A DNA stretch of 64,000 nt, taken from contig NZ_CP026721.1 of the NCBI RefSeq assembly GCF_004117075.1, forward strand, positions 62,001-126,000, in the 5' to 3' direction. Source of the stretch: Fervidobacterium changbaicum. GTDB lineage: Bacteria > Thermotogota > Thermotogae > Thermotogales > Fervidobacteriaceae. Positions 37,136 to 44,956 of this stretch are shown here, piece after piece. The notes below the pieces were generated by a model. The model saw only the letters and a list, made by a program, of their open reading frames with translations, made no database searches and was not told the DNA's origin. The position numbers were made by a program, and so were the translations under genes. Numbering within the stretch: position 1 is the stretch's first letter; each line of letters starts with the position of its first letter.

Positions 37136-37300
37136 ATTATAGGTTTTAACTTAAACAAGAGTATAATTCCAGTATCAATGGTTAATATATGCTTAACACA
37201 CCACGAGTAAATTTAAAGCAACAACTATGACTCTAACTTAGGTTCTGTGTTTAACTTACCTTGGGCTCTTTTTTCCTCATCCAAAAAGGGAGGTGGCAGT

Positions 37301-38599
37301 ATGAAGCGGTTTTTGGTGGTTTTGCTGGCTCTTTTAGTTGTTTTTGGTTTTTCGGAAGTAAAGATCCAGTTCTGGCATGCAATGGGCGGATGGAGAATCG
37401 AGCTCATTCAAGGAATGGTTAACGACTTCATGAAAGCAAATCCAGATATCAAGGTGGAAGTCCAATACGTTGGTAGTTATGAGGAAATCCTTGCCAAAAC
37501 TATCGCTGCTTTGCAAGCAGGGACTCCACCACACGTTGTCCAGCTTAACGAAATTAGTACGAAAAAGATGATCGATAGTGGCGTTATAGTCCCCGTTGAA
37601 GACATGATAAAGAAAGACCGTACGTTTGACAAAAACAAGCTTGTTCCGCAAGTGCTGAAATACTACAGTATCGGTGGAAAACTGTACTCAATGCCCTGGA
37701 ATAGTTCTACACCTCTGCTTTTCTACAACAAAACCATGTTCAAGCAAGCAGGACTTGACCCCAACAAGCCTCCAAAAACCTTTAGCGAAGTTATTGCATA
37801 TTCCAGAAAACTGCTAAAGAAAGATGAAAAAGGAAATATAGTGAGGACAGGGATAACCTGGCCACTTTATGCTTGGTTCTTCGAGCAGTGGATGGCAGAA
37901 CAGAATAAGCTTTTGGTTGATAACAACAACGGTAGGACTGGCGAACCAACGAAAGTTTTGTTCAACAACGAAGCTGGTTTGAAAATCTTGGAGTTTTGGA
38001 ACACGCTAACAAAAGAAGGGCTCATGATAAACACGAAGAAAGGGGATTGGACTGCCGCAAGACAGCTTTTCATATCGCAAACTGTTGGTATGATTATCAC
38101 TTCGACATCCGATGTTGCACTACTCACTTCAGAAGCACAAAAGCAAGGATTTGAAATAGGAGCTGCGTACATACCAATTCCCGATGGAGTTCAAAGGGCG
38201 GGCGTTATCATCGGTGGAGGTAGCCTCTGGTTAATCAAACAGAAAAACCCTGCCGAAGTTGAAGCTGCTTGGAAATTGATAAAGTACCTTGTGGATGTTG
38301 ATCCTCAAATAGCCTGGCACAAGGGAACGGGGTACTTCCCAGTAAGGTTAGATGCTATTGAAAAACTTGAAAAGGAAGGATACTACAAACAGAATCCTCT
38401 GCATTATATAGCAATTAAACAACTACTTGACACGATACCATCGTACGCAACAATGGGAGCAGTTACCGGTGTGTTTCCTGAAATAAGAAATGCCATAGAA
38501 AATGCCGTAGAAAAGATGCTCAATGGGCAACTCACTCCAAAGCAAGCGCTTGAGGAAGCAGAAAAAGAAGCAAACAAAGCTATTAAACAGTACTTCTAG
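37301..38599 (+). CDS. ABC sugar-binding protein (CUT1 family), copy 1
   Basis: A 432-residue extracellular solute-binding protein, family 1. Signal peptide MKRFLVVLLALLVVFGFS, then mature EVKIQFWHAMGG, a typical CUT1 beginning. Interior landmarks: GTPPHVVQLNEIS, KLYSMPWNSSTPLLFYNK, and C-terminal hinge helices ending in EKEANKAIKQYF. It resembles glycerol-3-phosphate/oligosaccharide-binding proteins (UgpB/MalE group). The ATG follows GGGAGGTGG. It is separated from its two permeases by an intrinsic terminator, which would raise binding-protein level relative to permease. Likely ligand: a beta-gluco-oligosaccharide, inferred from the locus only. Confidence 0.92.
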   Translation: MKRFLVVLLALLVVFGFSEVKIQFWHAMGGWRIELIQGMVNDFMKANPDIKVEVQYVGSYEEILAKTIAALQAGTPPHVVQLNEISTKKMIDSGVIVPVEDMIKKDRTFDKNKLVPQVLKYYSIGGKLYSMPWNSSTPLLFYNKTMFKQAGLDPNKPPKTFSEVIAYSRKLLKKDEKGNIVRTGITWPLYAWFFEQWMAEQNKLLVDNNNGRTGEPTKVLFNNEAGLKILEFWNTLTKEGLMINTKKGDWTAARQLFISQTVGMIITSTSDVALLTSEAQKQGFEIGAAYIPIPDGVQRAGVIIGGGSLWLIKQKNPAEVEAAWKLIKYLVDVDPQIAWHKGTGYFPVRLDAIEKLEKEGYYKQNPLHYIAIKQLLDTIPSYATMGAVTGVFPEIRNAIENAVEKMLNGQLTPKQALEEAEKEANKAIKQYF

Positions 38600-38614
38600 G
38601 GAAAGGCTTTTCTG

Positions 38615-38643
38615 TAGGCTGGCGTTCAGCCAGCCTATTTTTT
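38615..38643 (+). terminator. Intra-operon terminator/attenuator
   Basis: TAGGCTGGC (38615-38623) and GCCAGCCTA (38629-38637) form a 9-bp stem with GTTCA loop, followed by TTTTTT. It lies between the binding-protein gene and its permease genes. Confidence 0.88.
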
Positions 38644-38694
38644 ACACTTTTAGGTGCAGTTAGATCTGTTCCAATAATAAGGGGTGGAACCGCT

Positions 38695-39561
38695 ATGCGA
38701 AAAATACTGCCATATTTGTTCATACTTCCAACACTTTTTATAGTATCTGTTTTCATATACTTGCCAGCACTAAATTCTTTTTATCTAAGTTTTTTCAAAG
38801 TTTCTGTGTTTGGGAACAGGAAAAAATTCGTATGGTTTCAAAATTACATCGAGTTGTTCTCAGACGATAGATTTCTAAAATCGTTTTCGTTTACTATCAC
38901 ATTTACAATCGTAACTGTTGTTGTTTCCATTTTTTTAGCCTTCTTTATAGCCCTTCTACTAAACCAAAAAGTACCTGGTGTGCGAGTTTTTCGAACGTTG
39001 ATATTCGCGCCGTACGCTGTTTCCACAGCGGTTGCTGGTGCGCTTTGGAGTTTTCTCCTGAACCCTGTAGTTGGGCATGTCAATTATCTCATGACTCGCT
39101 TATTCGGAATTCAAACCAACTGGCTCATAACTGCACCATACGCAGCTTATGCGGTTATAACCGCCGCAATTTGGAAGACGTTACCGTTCAACATAATATT
39201 TTACATTGCCGGTTTACAGAGCATTCCCGATGAACTTGTCGAGGCCACCAAATTGGACGGAGCCAATGCGTGGACAAGGACATGGAAGTTAATCTTTCCG
39301 CTCTTGTCTCCAATTACTTACTATTTGGTAATTATGAGCATCATAAGTGCTATGTTCCAGTCGTTTGCGATTATCGATGTCATGACAAGAGGCGGACCGG
39401 GTGATTTTACAACTAATATGATTTACAAAATATACATGGACGGGTTCAGATTCTCAAGGACCAGCATAGCATCTGCAGAAAGTGTAATACTTTTCCTAAT
39501 AATGGTAGTTGTGACGGTTATATATTTCCGACTAGGAAGAAAATCGGTCCACTATCAATAA
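38695..39561 (+). CDS. ABC sugar permease, MalF-like (CUT1)
   Basis: A 288-residue inner-membrane permease with six predicted helices. The EAA loop that docks with the ATPase reads EATKLDGANAWTRTWKLIF. The N-terminal LPYLFILPTLFIVSVFIYLP is typical of the MalF/UgpA branch without the large periplasmic loop. ATG preceded by GGGGTGG. Works with the permease downstream and binding protein upstream. Confidence 0.95.
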   Translation: MRKILPYLFILPTLFIVSVFIYLPALNSFYLSFFKVSVFGNRKKFVWFQNYIELFSDDRFLKSFSFTITFTIVTVVVSIFLAFFIALLLNQKVPGVRVFRTLIFAPYAVSTAVAGALWSFLLNPVVGHVNYLMTRLFGIQTNWLITAPYAAYAVITAAIWKTLPFNIIFYIAGLQSIPDELVEATKLDGANAWTRTWKLIFPLLSPITYYLVIMSIISAMFQSFAIIDVMTRGGPGDFTTNMIYKIYMDGFRFSRTSIASAESVILFLIMVVVTVIYFRLGRKSVHYQ

Positions 39562-39580
39562 AAAATGGGCGGTGAGAACA

Positions 39581-40420
39581 GTGAAGAAGAAGACAAGAAA
39601 AATTTTGAACACAATACTTATAGAAATTGCACTTGTGTTATTTGCTATTTTCATGTTTGCTCCTATTTTCCTTGCTTTTACAATGAGTATTCAGTCTCCG
39701 GAATTCATATTTGCATATCCTCCGAAGGTGCTTCCGAGAGGCTTTCATCTTCAGAACTATGCCCAGGCATTCAAAATAGTTCCTTTCTTGAGGATGATGT
39801 GGAACAGCTTTGTTGTAGCATTTTTCATAACACTCGGCAAATTGATTACGGGTATTTTAGCGGGATATGCTTATGCAAATTTCAAATTTAAAGGTAGTTC
39901 ACTGACCTTCGGTATCATTTTTGCAACTCTATATATGCCTGCTGAAATCTTGTTGATAATTCCTCTTTTCCAAATCATTAGTAAACTCGGCTGGGTAAAT
40001 ACATACCAAGCAATGATACTGCCATTCATAGCTAGCGCAACAAATGTTTTCCTTTTTCAGCAGCATTTTAAGACAATCCCGAGGGATTTTGAAGACGCCG
40101 CTAAGATCGATGGTGCGACTCCTATACAATACCTTGTTAAAATCGTCCTTCCACTTTCTCGCCCCGTTATCGGTGGTGCAGCAATTATAAACTTCACTTA
40201 CGCATGGAATATGTATCTCTGGCCCATGATAGTTGCCATGAGAGATGATATGAAAACCGTTCAAGTTGCAATAAACATGATAATGAACGCAGAATCATCA
40301 AATAATTGGGGCGTCATTATGGCCGCTACCATGATCGCTCTTTTCCCAACCTTGTTACTCTTCTTCCTTCTTCAGGATCTGTTTGTGAAATCACTCGTTG
40401 GAACGGGATTAAAAGGCTAA
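39581..40420 (+). CDS. ABC sugar permease, MalG-like (CUT1)
   Basis: A 279-residue permease with six predicted helices; EAA loop DAAKIDGATPIQYLVKIV. The LAFTMSIQSPEFIFAYPP segment after helix 1 and the C-terminal VKSLVGTGLKG are characteristic of MalG/UgpE-type partners. The start chosen is GTG at 39581, five bases after GGCGGTGA; another GTG nine bases upstream overlaps that site. No ATPase gene follows, so the complex probably uses a shared ATPase encoded elsewhere. Confidence 0.95.
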   Translation: MKKKTRKILNTILIEIALVLFAIFMFAPIFLAFTMSIQSPEFIFAYPPKVLPRGFHLQNYAQAFKIVPFLRMMWNSFVVAFFITLGKLITGILAGYAYANFKFKGSSLTFGIIFATLYMPAEILLIIPLFQIISKLGWVNTYQAMILPFIASATNVFLFQQHFKTIPRDFEDAAKIDGATPIQYLVKIVLPLSRPVIGGAAIINFTYAWNMYLWPMIVAMRDDMKTVQVAINMIMNAESSNNWGVIMAATMIALFPTLLLFFLLQDLFVKSLVGTGLKG

Positions 40421-40499
40421 ATGGTAGAAACAATCCCCGTGTTAAGAGAGCGTCATTATTGACGACATAACGGATTCCAAAATTCGAGCGAACTAAATT

Positions 40500-40537
40500 A
40501 GCCGCTTCAATAAGTAATAGCGACTTTTTTGTTTTTT
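40500..40537 (+). terminator. Possible terminator after the first permease pair
   Basis: GCCGCT...AGCGAC with one mismatch, followed by two T-runs (TTTTTT G TTTTTTT). The stem is short; a separate small inverted repeat CGTCA-TTAT-TGACG lies at 40451-40464. Confidence 0.4.
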
Positions 40538-40538
40538 T

Positions 40539-40563
40539 ATGTAACATGTTACATGAATATAAT
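40539..40563 (+). promoter_or_regulatory. Palindromic operator overlapping the GH30 promoter
   Basis: ATGTAACATGTTACAT (40539-40554) is a perfect 16-bp palindrome; TATAAT follows at 40558-40563, so a bound repressor would occupy the -35/-10 spacer. The centre is AT, not CG, arguing against a classical LacI operator. The GH30 start is 53 bp further on. No other exact copy was seen in the window. Confidence 0.8.
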
Positions 40564-40615
40564 CTTATCACAACATCCTTCGTTGATAATTTCTAACCCA
40601 AAGTGAGGTGAAAAA

Positions 40616-42109
40616 GTGTTAAAACGTCTAAATTTCTCGCCGCACAGTAATTTCCGAATCTATTCCCTATTTCTGATGGGCGTTTTGATGATAGTTCTTT
40701 TTATTTCCTCTAGCTCCACACCAGTTTTATACTCTGAAAGGAAGGAAGGTGAGATAAAAGTGAGTGAGTTGAAAGTATGGCTTACAACGTCTGACCAGAA
40801 GCATCTTTTGAAAGAAGTCGATCCTTCAATTAGTTTAGCTTCAAGTTACCAAGAGCAGTTTAAGATCGTTGTCGACGAAAGGAAAAAATATCAGCAGATG
40901 GATGGTTTTGGTGCTTCTTTCACTGATGCTTCTGCTTATCTTGTGTACAACAAACTTACCCCAGAGAAGCGAAGGGAGGTTATGGAAAAGCTTTTTGATA
41001 GGGAGAAAGGTATAGGTATTTCGTTTTTGCGACAGCCGATGGGCGCAACGGACTACACAACAAAGATTTACAGTTACGACGATCTTCCTGCGGGAGTTAC
41101 TGAAGATACCGAATTGAAGTATTTCTCGATTGAGCACGACAAACAATACATTATCCCACTATTAAAAGAAGCCATCCAAATAAATCCTGAAATAAAGATT
41201 ATGGCTTCCCCGTGGAGTGCTCCGGGGTGGATGAAGACCACGGGCAGTATGATAGGCGGCTCTCTCAGGAGGTCTTATTACGGAGTTTACGCTCAGTATT
41301 TTGTGAAATTTATAAAAGCTTACGAAGCTGAAGGTATACCGATTTATGCTATTACAGTTCAAAATGAACCACTGTATGTTCCAAAAGAATACCCAGGAAT
41401 GAAAATGGATTGGGTTGAGCAAGCAGATTTCATTGGTGAATACTTAGGTCCTGCTTTCGAAAGTGCGGGGATTAGGACAAAGATTCTTTGCTATGACCAT
41501 AACTGGGATAACACAACGTACGCTGCGTACGTACTTTCCAACGAGAAAGCTTCAAAATACGTCGCAGGTTCTGCTTGGCATTTCTACGGTGGAAAGCATG
41601 AGGCAATGAGTAAGATAAAGGAAATGTTCCAGGACAAAGAGATCTGGTTCACAGAAGGTTCTGGAGGAGACTGGGTTCCTGCGTTTTTCAACGCGTATAT
41701 GGACCAAATGATGCACGTGATAAGAATTCCAAGAAATTGGGCAAAGACCGTCGTATGGTGGAACATTGCGCTGGATGAGAAAAGAGGTCCAACAATATTA
41801 TCGAACAGCACGTGCAGAGGCCTAATCGAAATCAATCAACAAACGGGAGAAGTTAAGTACAACGTAGATTACTACACGCTTGGACACATCAGTAAGTTTG
41901 TTCGACCCGGAGCATACAGAATAGATTCTTACACGTACATGGACAAACTGGAATCCGTCGCGTTCTTGAACCCAGATGGTTCAAAGGTTCTCATCATTTC
42001 GAATAGAACGAATACTGCTAAAAAGATTCAGGTTATCAAAGACGATACAGAACTCTTTTCGTATGTTCTTCCAGGCTACGCATCAGCCACTTTTGTTTGG
42101 AAGGAATAA
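40616..42109 (+). CDS. GH30-family glycoside hydrolase, exported
   Basis: A 497-residue retaining glycosidase of GH30 (clan GH-A). N-terminal hydrophobic signal/anchor (YSLFLMGVLMIVLFISS) suggests export. The TIM barrel contains MDGFGASFTDAS, SFLRQPMGATDY, SPWSAPGWMKT, acid/base Glu E251 in VQNEPLYVP, and nucleophile E347 in IWFTEGSGGDW; a C-terminal beta-sandwich of about 70 residues follows. The sequence resembles the glucosylceramidase/beta-1,6-glucanase side (subfamilies 1 and 3), not the xylanase subfamily 8. Start is GTG after GAGGTGA. It has its own promoter with an operator. Together with GH3 and the phosphorylase it suggests beta-glucan use. Confidence 0.92.
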   Translation: MLKRLNFSPHSNFRIYSLFLMGVLMIVLFISSSSTPVLYSERKEGEIKVSELKVWLTTSDQKHLLKEVDPSISLASSYQEQFKIVVDERKKYQQMDGFGASFTDASAYLVYNKLTPEKRREVMEKLFDREKGIGISFLRQPMGATDYTTKIYSYDDLPAGVTEDTELKYFSIEHDKQYIIPLLKEAIQINPEIKIMASPWSAPGWMKTTGSMIGGSLRRSYYGVYAQYFVKFIKAYEAEGIPIYAITVQNEPLYVPKEYPGMKMDWVEQADFIGEYLGPAFESAGIRTKILCYDHNWDNTTYAAYVLSNEKASKYVAGSAWHFYGGKHEAMSKIKEMFQDKEIWFTEGSGGDWVPAFFNAYMDQMMHVIRIPRNWAKTVVWWNIALDEKRGPTILSNSTCRGLIEINQQTGEVKYNVDYYTLGHISKFVRPGAYRIDSYTYMDKLESVAFLNPDGSKVLIISNRTNTAKKIQVIKDDTELFSYVLPGYASATFVWKE

Positions 42110-42152
42110 GAATATCCTTGTAACCACCATACTTCAAAGGGAGGGATGAAGG

Positions 42153-43541
42153 ATGAGAAAAAGTTTTTTGGTTCTGATGATACTCTTAGTTGTGAGCGTT
42201 TCGATTTTTGCTAAAGTCACGATTACGGCGGCAGTTTGGAGTTGGGATTTAGAAAAATACAAGAAAATTGCAGCAGAGTTCACAAAACTTTACCCAGATA
42301 TTGAGGTTCAGTTCGTTGTGAACGAGCCAGATGTAAACGGCTTTTTGACAGCGCAGGTATCTGCCAAGAAACCTCTTCCTGATGTTATTGTTCAGTCATG
42401 GGAAGCCCTACCGTATCCTGTTTCACAGGGATGGATTTATCCAGTCGACGAATTCCTGAAAAACGACCCCGACATCAAGTATGTTCCGAAAGCATTGAAA
42501 GAAGCATTCATGTACAACAACAAAACATATGCACTTCCAGAAAGACTTCACTTCCAAGGCATCTACCTCAATTTAGATTTACTTAAAAAACTGAACCTAA
42601 CAAAACCACCATACGAATGGTCGGTTGATATGTTTAAGACATACTTGAGAAGGTCTACAACCCGTGAATATTCTGGTATAAACCATTTATGGGACTTTGA
42701 CAACGTGATGGCGGCAGTACTCAACAAAAATACGACGTTCTGGAGTTTCAACCCATCAAAATGGGAATTTGACCTTGTAAATGGCGGATGGCTACCAGCA
42801 ATTAAATTGCAAAAAGAATTAAAATCAATACCAGGTCTCGTATCAGATGACTTGAAAAACGACGAACTTAGAAACAAAGGACAGATGGACGATTACCAGA
42901 AGAAGTTCGGTAAAGATGCTGATGCGTTTAGAGAATCGAAGGTATTAATGGGATTGCACGGTACGTGGGATTGGAGCTGGATCAGGACCCTGCCTTGGAA
43001 TTTCGATTTTTATCCACTTCCGCTCGATCCAAAAATCGGCTTGAGATTCCCTGTTCACGTTAACTACGCATTTATGACATCAACGACGAAATATCCGAAG
43101 GAAGCGTTCTTGTTCTTGAAGTTCTTAACATACGACCCAAGAGGCGTTGTGGCCAGATTGAGAATCGACAACGCAAACGGTGTTGAAAACGGTTGGAACA
43201 TTGATTGGTTCATCCCTGCCACGATGCACCCAGACGTGATTAAGTATTTTGATACATTGAAAATACCAGACGGTGTGAAGTGGCTATTGAAGAAACTTGA
43301 TAAAGCGGTACGAGTGGACATGTGGAAGACGGTACCCGGTTGGGATCAAGCAACTTGGGATGTCATATTCCCCATCAGCGAAAAAGTCAGAAAAGGAGAA
43401 GTACAACCTGAAGTTGTTGCGGCAGAAACGCAAGAAAAGGCCAATAAGATTATAAAAGAAGCCTGGGCAGAATTTTCCAAAAAGTTGGCAGAGGTTGAGA
43501 AGAAATTTCCAGAAATAAGGAAACAGGTTGAGGGAAAATAA
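42153..43541 (+). CDS. ABC sugar-binding protein, copy 2
   Basis: A 462-residue CUT1 solute-binding protein. Signal peptide SFLVLMILLVVSVSIFA, mature start KVTITAAVWSWD. Very similar along its full length, by eye, to the 462-residue protein at 46414, including identical stretches such as PAIKLQKELKSIPGLVSDDL and QKKFGKDADAFRESKVLMG. It is followed by a strong terminator and has no dedicated permeases next to it; it may feed any permease pair in the locus. ATG after GGGAGG. Confidence 0.93.
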   Translation: MRKSFLVLMILLVVSVSIFAKVTITAAVWSWDLEKYKKIAAEFTKLYPDIEVQFVVNEPDVNGFLTAQVSAKKPLPDVIVQSWEALPYPVSQGWIYPVDEFLKNDPDIKYVPKALKEAFMYNNKTYALPERLHFQGIYLNLDLLKKLNLTKPPYEWSVDMFKTYLRRSTTREYSGINHLWDFDNVMAAVLNKNTTFWSFNPSKWEFDLVNGGWLPAIKLQKELKSIPGLVSDDLKNDELRNKGQMDDYQKKFGKDADAFRESKVLMGLHGTWDWSWIRTLPWNFDFYPLPLDPKIGLRFPVHVNYAFMTSTTKYPKEAFLFLKFLTYDPRGVVARLRIDNANGVENGWNIDWFIPATMHPDVIKYFDTLKIPDGVKWLLKKLDKAVRVDMWKTVPGWDQATWDVIFPISEKVRKGEVQPEVVAAETQEKANKIIKEAWAEFSKKLAEVEKKFPEIRKQVEGK

Positions 43542-43561
43542 GTATCATATCGAAAAATTAT

Positions 43562-43594
43562 AAAAAGACCCGTGATTTTTCACGGGTCTTTTTT
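43562..43594 (+). terminator. Rho-independent terminator
   Basis: AAAAAGACCCGTG (43562-43574), six-base loop, CACGGGTCTTTTTT (43581-43594). Confidence 0.93.
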
Positions 43595-43655
43595 ATTAAA
43601 TCGCTTTCTGACTGTAGTACTACAAAAGTAGGACCTTTTATGTATATATGATGAT

Positions 43656-43684
43656 TTGAGTGGAACAAGTTTCAAAAGTATAAT
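43656..43684 (+). promoter_or_regulatory. Promoter now separated from the CBM gene by an IS
   Basis: TTGAGT (43656-43661), 17-base spacer, TATAAT (43679-43684). It points rightward toward the IS element and, before insertion, toward the carbohydrate-binding protein gene. The rest of the 43,595-43,890 gap holds only a tiny reading frame. Confidence 0.75.
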
Positions 43685-43811
43685 GTAACAGGAGCTGGAA
43701 CACTTTCAAATTGTTTCACTAATTTAATTAATAAATGCAAATTTTGTTTTTCTAACACAAACGAAGCGGCAAGTGAAACAGAAGAACTTAACAAAGAGGA
43801 GGCGCGTGGAT

Positions 43812-43892
43812 ATGAAGGAAGTATTTTTGGTGGGCACACGTTTTTCAGAAACTCGTTTGGCGTTCTTAACATTGAACGAAAATATTACATGA
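43812..43892 (+). other. Small reading frame with a good ribosome binding site, running into the IS
   Basis: ATG preceded by AGAGGAGG (12 bases upstream) begins a 26-codon frame (MKEVFLVGTRFSE...) ending in the TGA created at the IS junction. Without the IS it would extend to 35 codons and overlap the start of the CBM gene. It may be a leader peptide, a gene remnant, or chance. Confidence 0.25.
43882..43890. repeat. Target-site duplication, left copy
   Basis: ATATTACAT, identical to 44932-44940 on the other side of the IS. Confidence 0.85.
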
Positions 43893-43897
43893 TCCTG

Positions 43898-44827
43898 TTA
43901 ACTTGTAGTGATGGAAGACAATAGAACACAGATAACACGCGCAATATCATTGTTGTTCAGTTTCAAGAGATTTCTCACTACACAAAAGCTGTTCACGTAC
44001 ATTGGAAGATTGTCAATATTCTTAAATCCACGCTTGGCTCGTACAAAGTCTTGGAATAACGAAAACTTCGATTCACATTGTTTGTTTTGCCCAAGTCTCA
44101 CAACAATATGATTGATATTCTTGTATAGTATCTTCACTGCACCATATGCACCAAGTCCATCTGTAATTAGTTCGATTGTTCTTTCGTTGTTACCAAAGAA
44201 CTTCTCTAACAATATCTTCACTTGACCCATATCGCGATATTTGGATACATGCCAAGCAACAATAAGATTCGAATCGTGCTCAACTAAGAACCAAACGTAG
44301 TACTTTTTGGATTTAAACAAAACGACAGTTTCATCACCATGGACTTTGAAAGCATCTACAGGAACGAGGATGGAAAAGAAACAAGACAACTTAAGGATCC
44401 ACTTGTAGATAGCGACATGAGAGACTTTGATATTAAGTGAGTCTCTGATGGAACGCAAGGACACAGCTTTGAAATAAAGGACGAAGGCTTTAAGGACAAT
44501 AAAGATAGGGAAACGGAAGAACTTGAAAGAGTCGAAAGGAAGAGGGACAAATTGAGGTAAGTTAGTTGGGATTTCGTCTCTGGTATGGCAAGAACGGCAA
44601 CGGAACTTAACGAAGGCTTTTTTGATTTTGTGGATTTGCATAGTTTTTCCACAGACAGGGCATTTAGGATAAGGGAAAGAGAAGAGCTTGTGTTTTTTTG
44701 AATGAACAAGTCTGAAAGTGCGCTTACAGTCTTTGCAAAAGTATTGTTGGTTACCGTACTTATCATGACCGTTTTTGTAGATGTTGGTAGAGCCGCATTT
44801 GGGGCAAGAGACTACAGAATTTTGCAT
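43898..44827 (-). CDS. DDE transposase with N-terminal zinc ribbons
   Basis: A 309-residue transposase. Two CxxC...CxxC zinc ribbons occupy the N-terminus (VSCPKCGSTNIYKNG...CKDCKRTF; YPKCPVCGKTM...CRSCHTRDE). A helix-turn-helix-like segment (SLRSIRDSLNIKVSHVAIYKW) follows. Candidate DDE triad: Asp/Glu in VHGDETVV, Asp in ELITDGLGAYGA, and Glu in KQCESKFSLFQDFVRAKRGF. The ATG at 44827 follows AAGGAGGT; an upstream in-frame start would lack a site. Intact, so potentially active. Confidence 0.9.
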   Translation of the reverse strand: MQNSVVSCPKCGSTNIYKNGHDKYGNQQYFCKDCKRTFRLVHSKKHKLFSFPYPKCPVCGKTMQIHKIKKAFVKFRCRSCHTRDEIPTNLPQFVPLPFDSFKFFRFPIFIVLKAFVLYFKAVSLRSIRDSLNIKVSHVAIYKWILKLSCFFSILVPVDAFKVHGDETVVLFKSKKYYVWFLVEHDSNLIVAWHVSKYRDMGQVKILLEKFFGNNERTIELITDGLGAYGAVKILYKNINHIVVRLGQNKQCESKFSLFQDFVRAKRGFKNIDNLPMYVNSFCVVRNLLKLNNNDIARVICVLLSSITTS

Positions 44828-44882
44828 AGTGGAGTACCTCCTTTTTGTGAGAATTGATGGTGGGGGGTGTTCCACTAATAAG

Positions 44883-44911
44883 AAGATAATACGGTTTTTG
44901 GAAATTTTCAA
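44883..44911 (-). promoter_or_regulatory. Transposase promoter near the right IS end
   Basis: Minus strand: TTGAAA (44911-44906), 17-base spacer, TATCTT (44888-44883), about 56 bp before the ATG. Confidence 0.6.
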
Positions 44912-44931
44912 TACTTTTAGTTAACAGCATC

Positions 44932-44940
44932 ATATTACAT
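44932..44940. repeat. Target-site duplication, right copy
   Basis: ATATTACAT, matching 43882-43890. It lies 16 bp upstream of the CBM gene ATG. Confidence 0.85.
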
Positions 44941-44956
44941 CAAGGGGGGTATTTGT

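Larger units (their letters stand above)
43891..44931 (-). mobile_element. Complete insertion sequence, 1,041 bp
   Basis: Bounded by imperfect terminal inverted repeats: GATCCTGTTAACT at the left end (43891-43903) and, as reverse complement, GATGCTGTTAACT at the right end (44919-44931), 12 of 13 matching. Direct 9-bp repeats ATATTACAT flank it. The single transposase gene runs leftward and its stop codon lies inside the left repeat. The TIR and 9-bp duplication recall IS1, whereas the catalytic domain order looks IS6-like with an added zinc ribbon, so the family is not settled. The intact frame and clean duplication suggest a fairly recent insertion. Confidence 0.88.

Noticed and set aside
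37140-37300. TATAAT at 37162-37167 and GTTAA/TTAAC inverted repeat (37181-37197) as promoter/operator of the first binding-protein gene.
   Set aside because: Position is plausible, but no -35 at acceptable spacing and the repeat arms are only 5 bp in AT-rich DNA; not strong enough to list.
44356-44766. Second leftward frame inside the IS, as a possible second transposase ORF (IS1-like InsA/InsB).
   Set aside because: Its product is Ser/Leu low-complexity sequence and the main transposase frame is intact with zinc ribbons and DDE residues, so no programmed frameshift pair is needed.
43659-44876. AGTGGAACA (43659-43667) and TGTTCCACT (44868-44876) as IS terminal inverted repeats.
   Set aside because: The 13-bp repeats at 43891 and 44919 fit better: they are longer, flank the transposase tightly, and are bordered by a perfect 9-bp direct repeat. 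The 9-bp pair has no flanking duplication and is probably chance.
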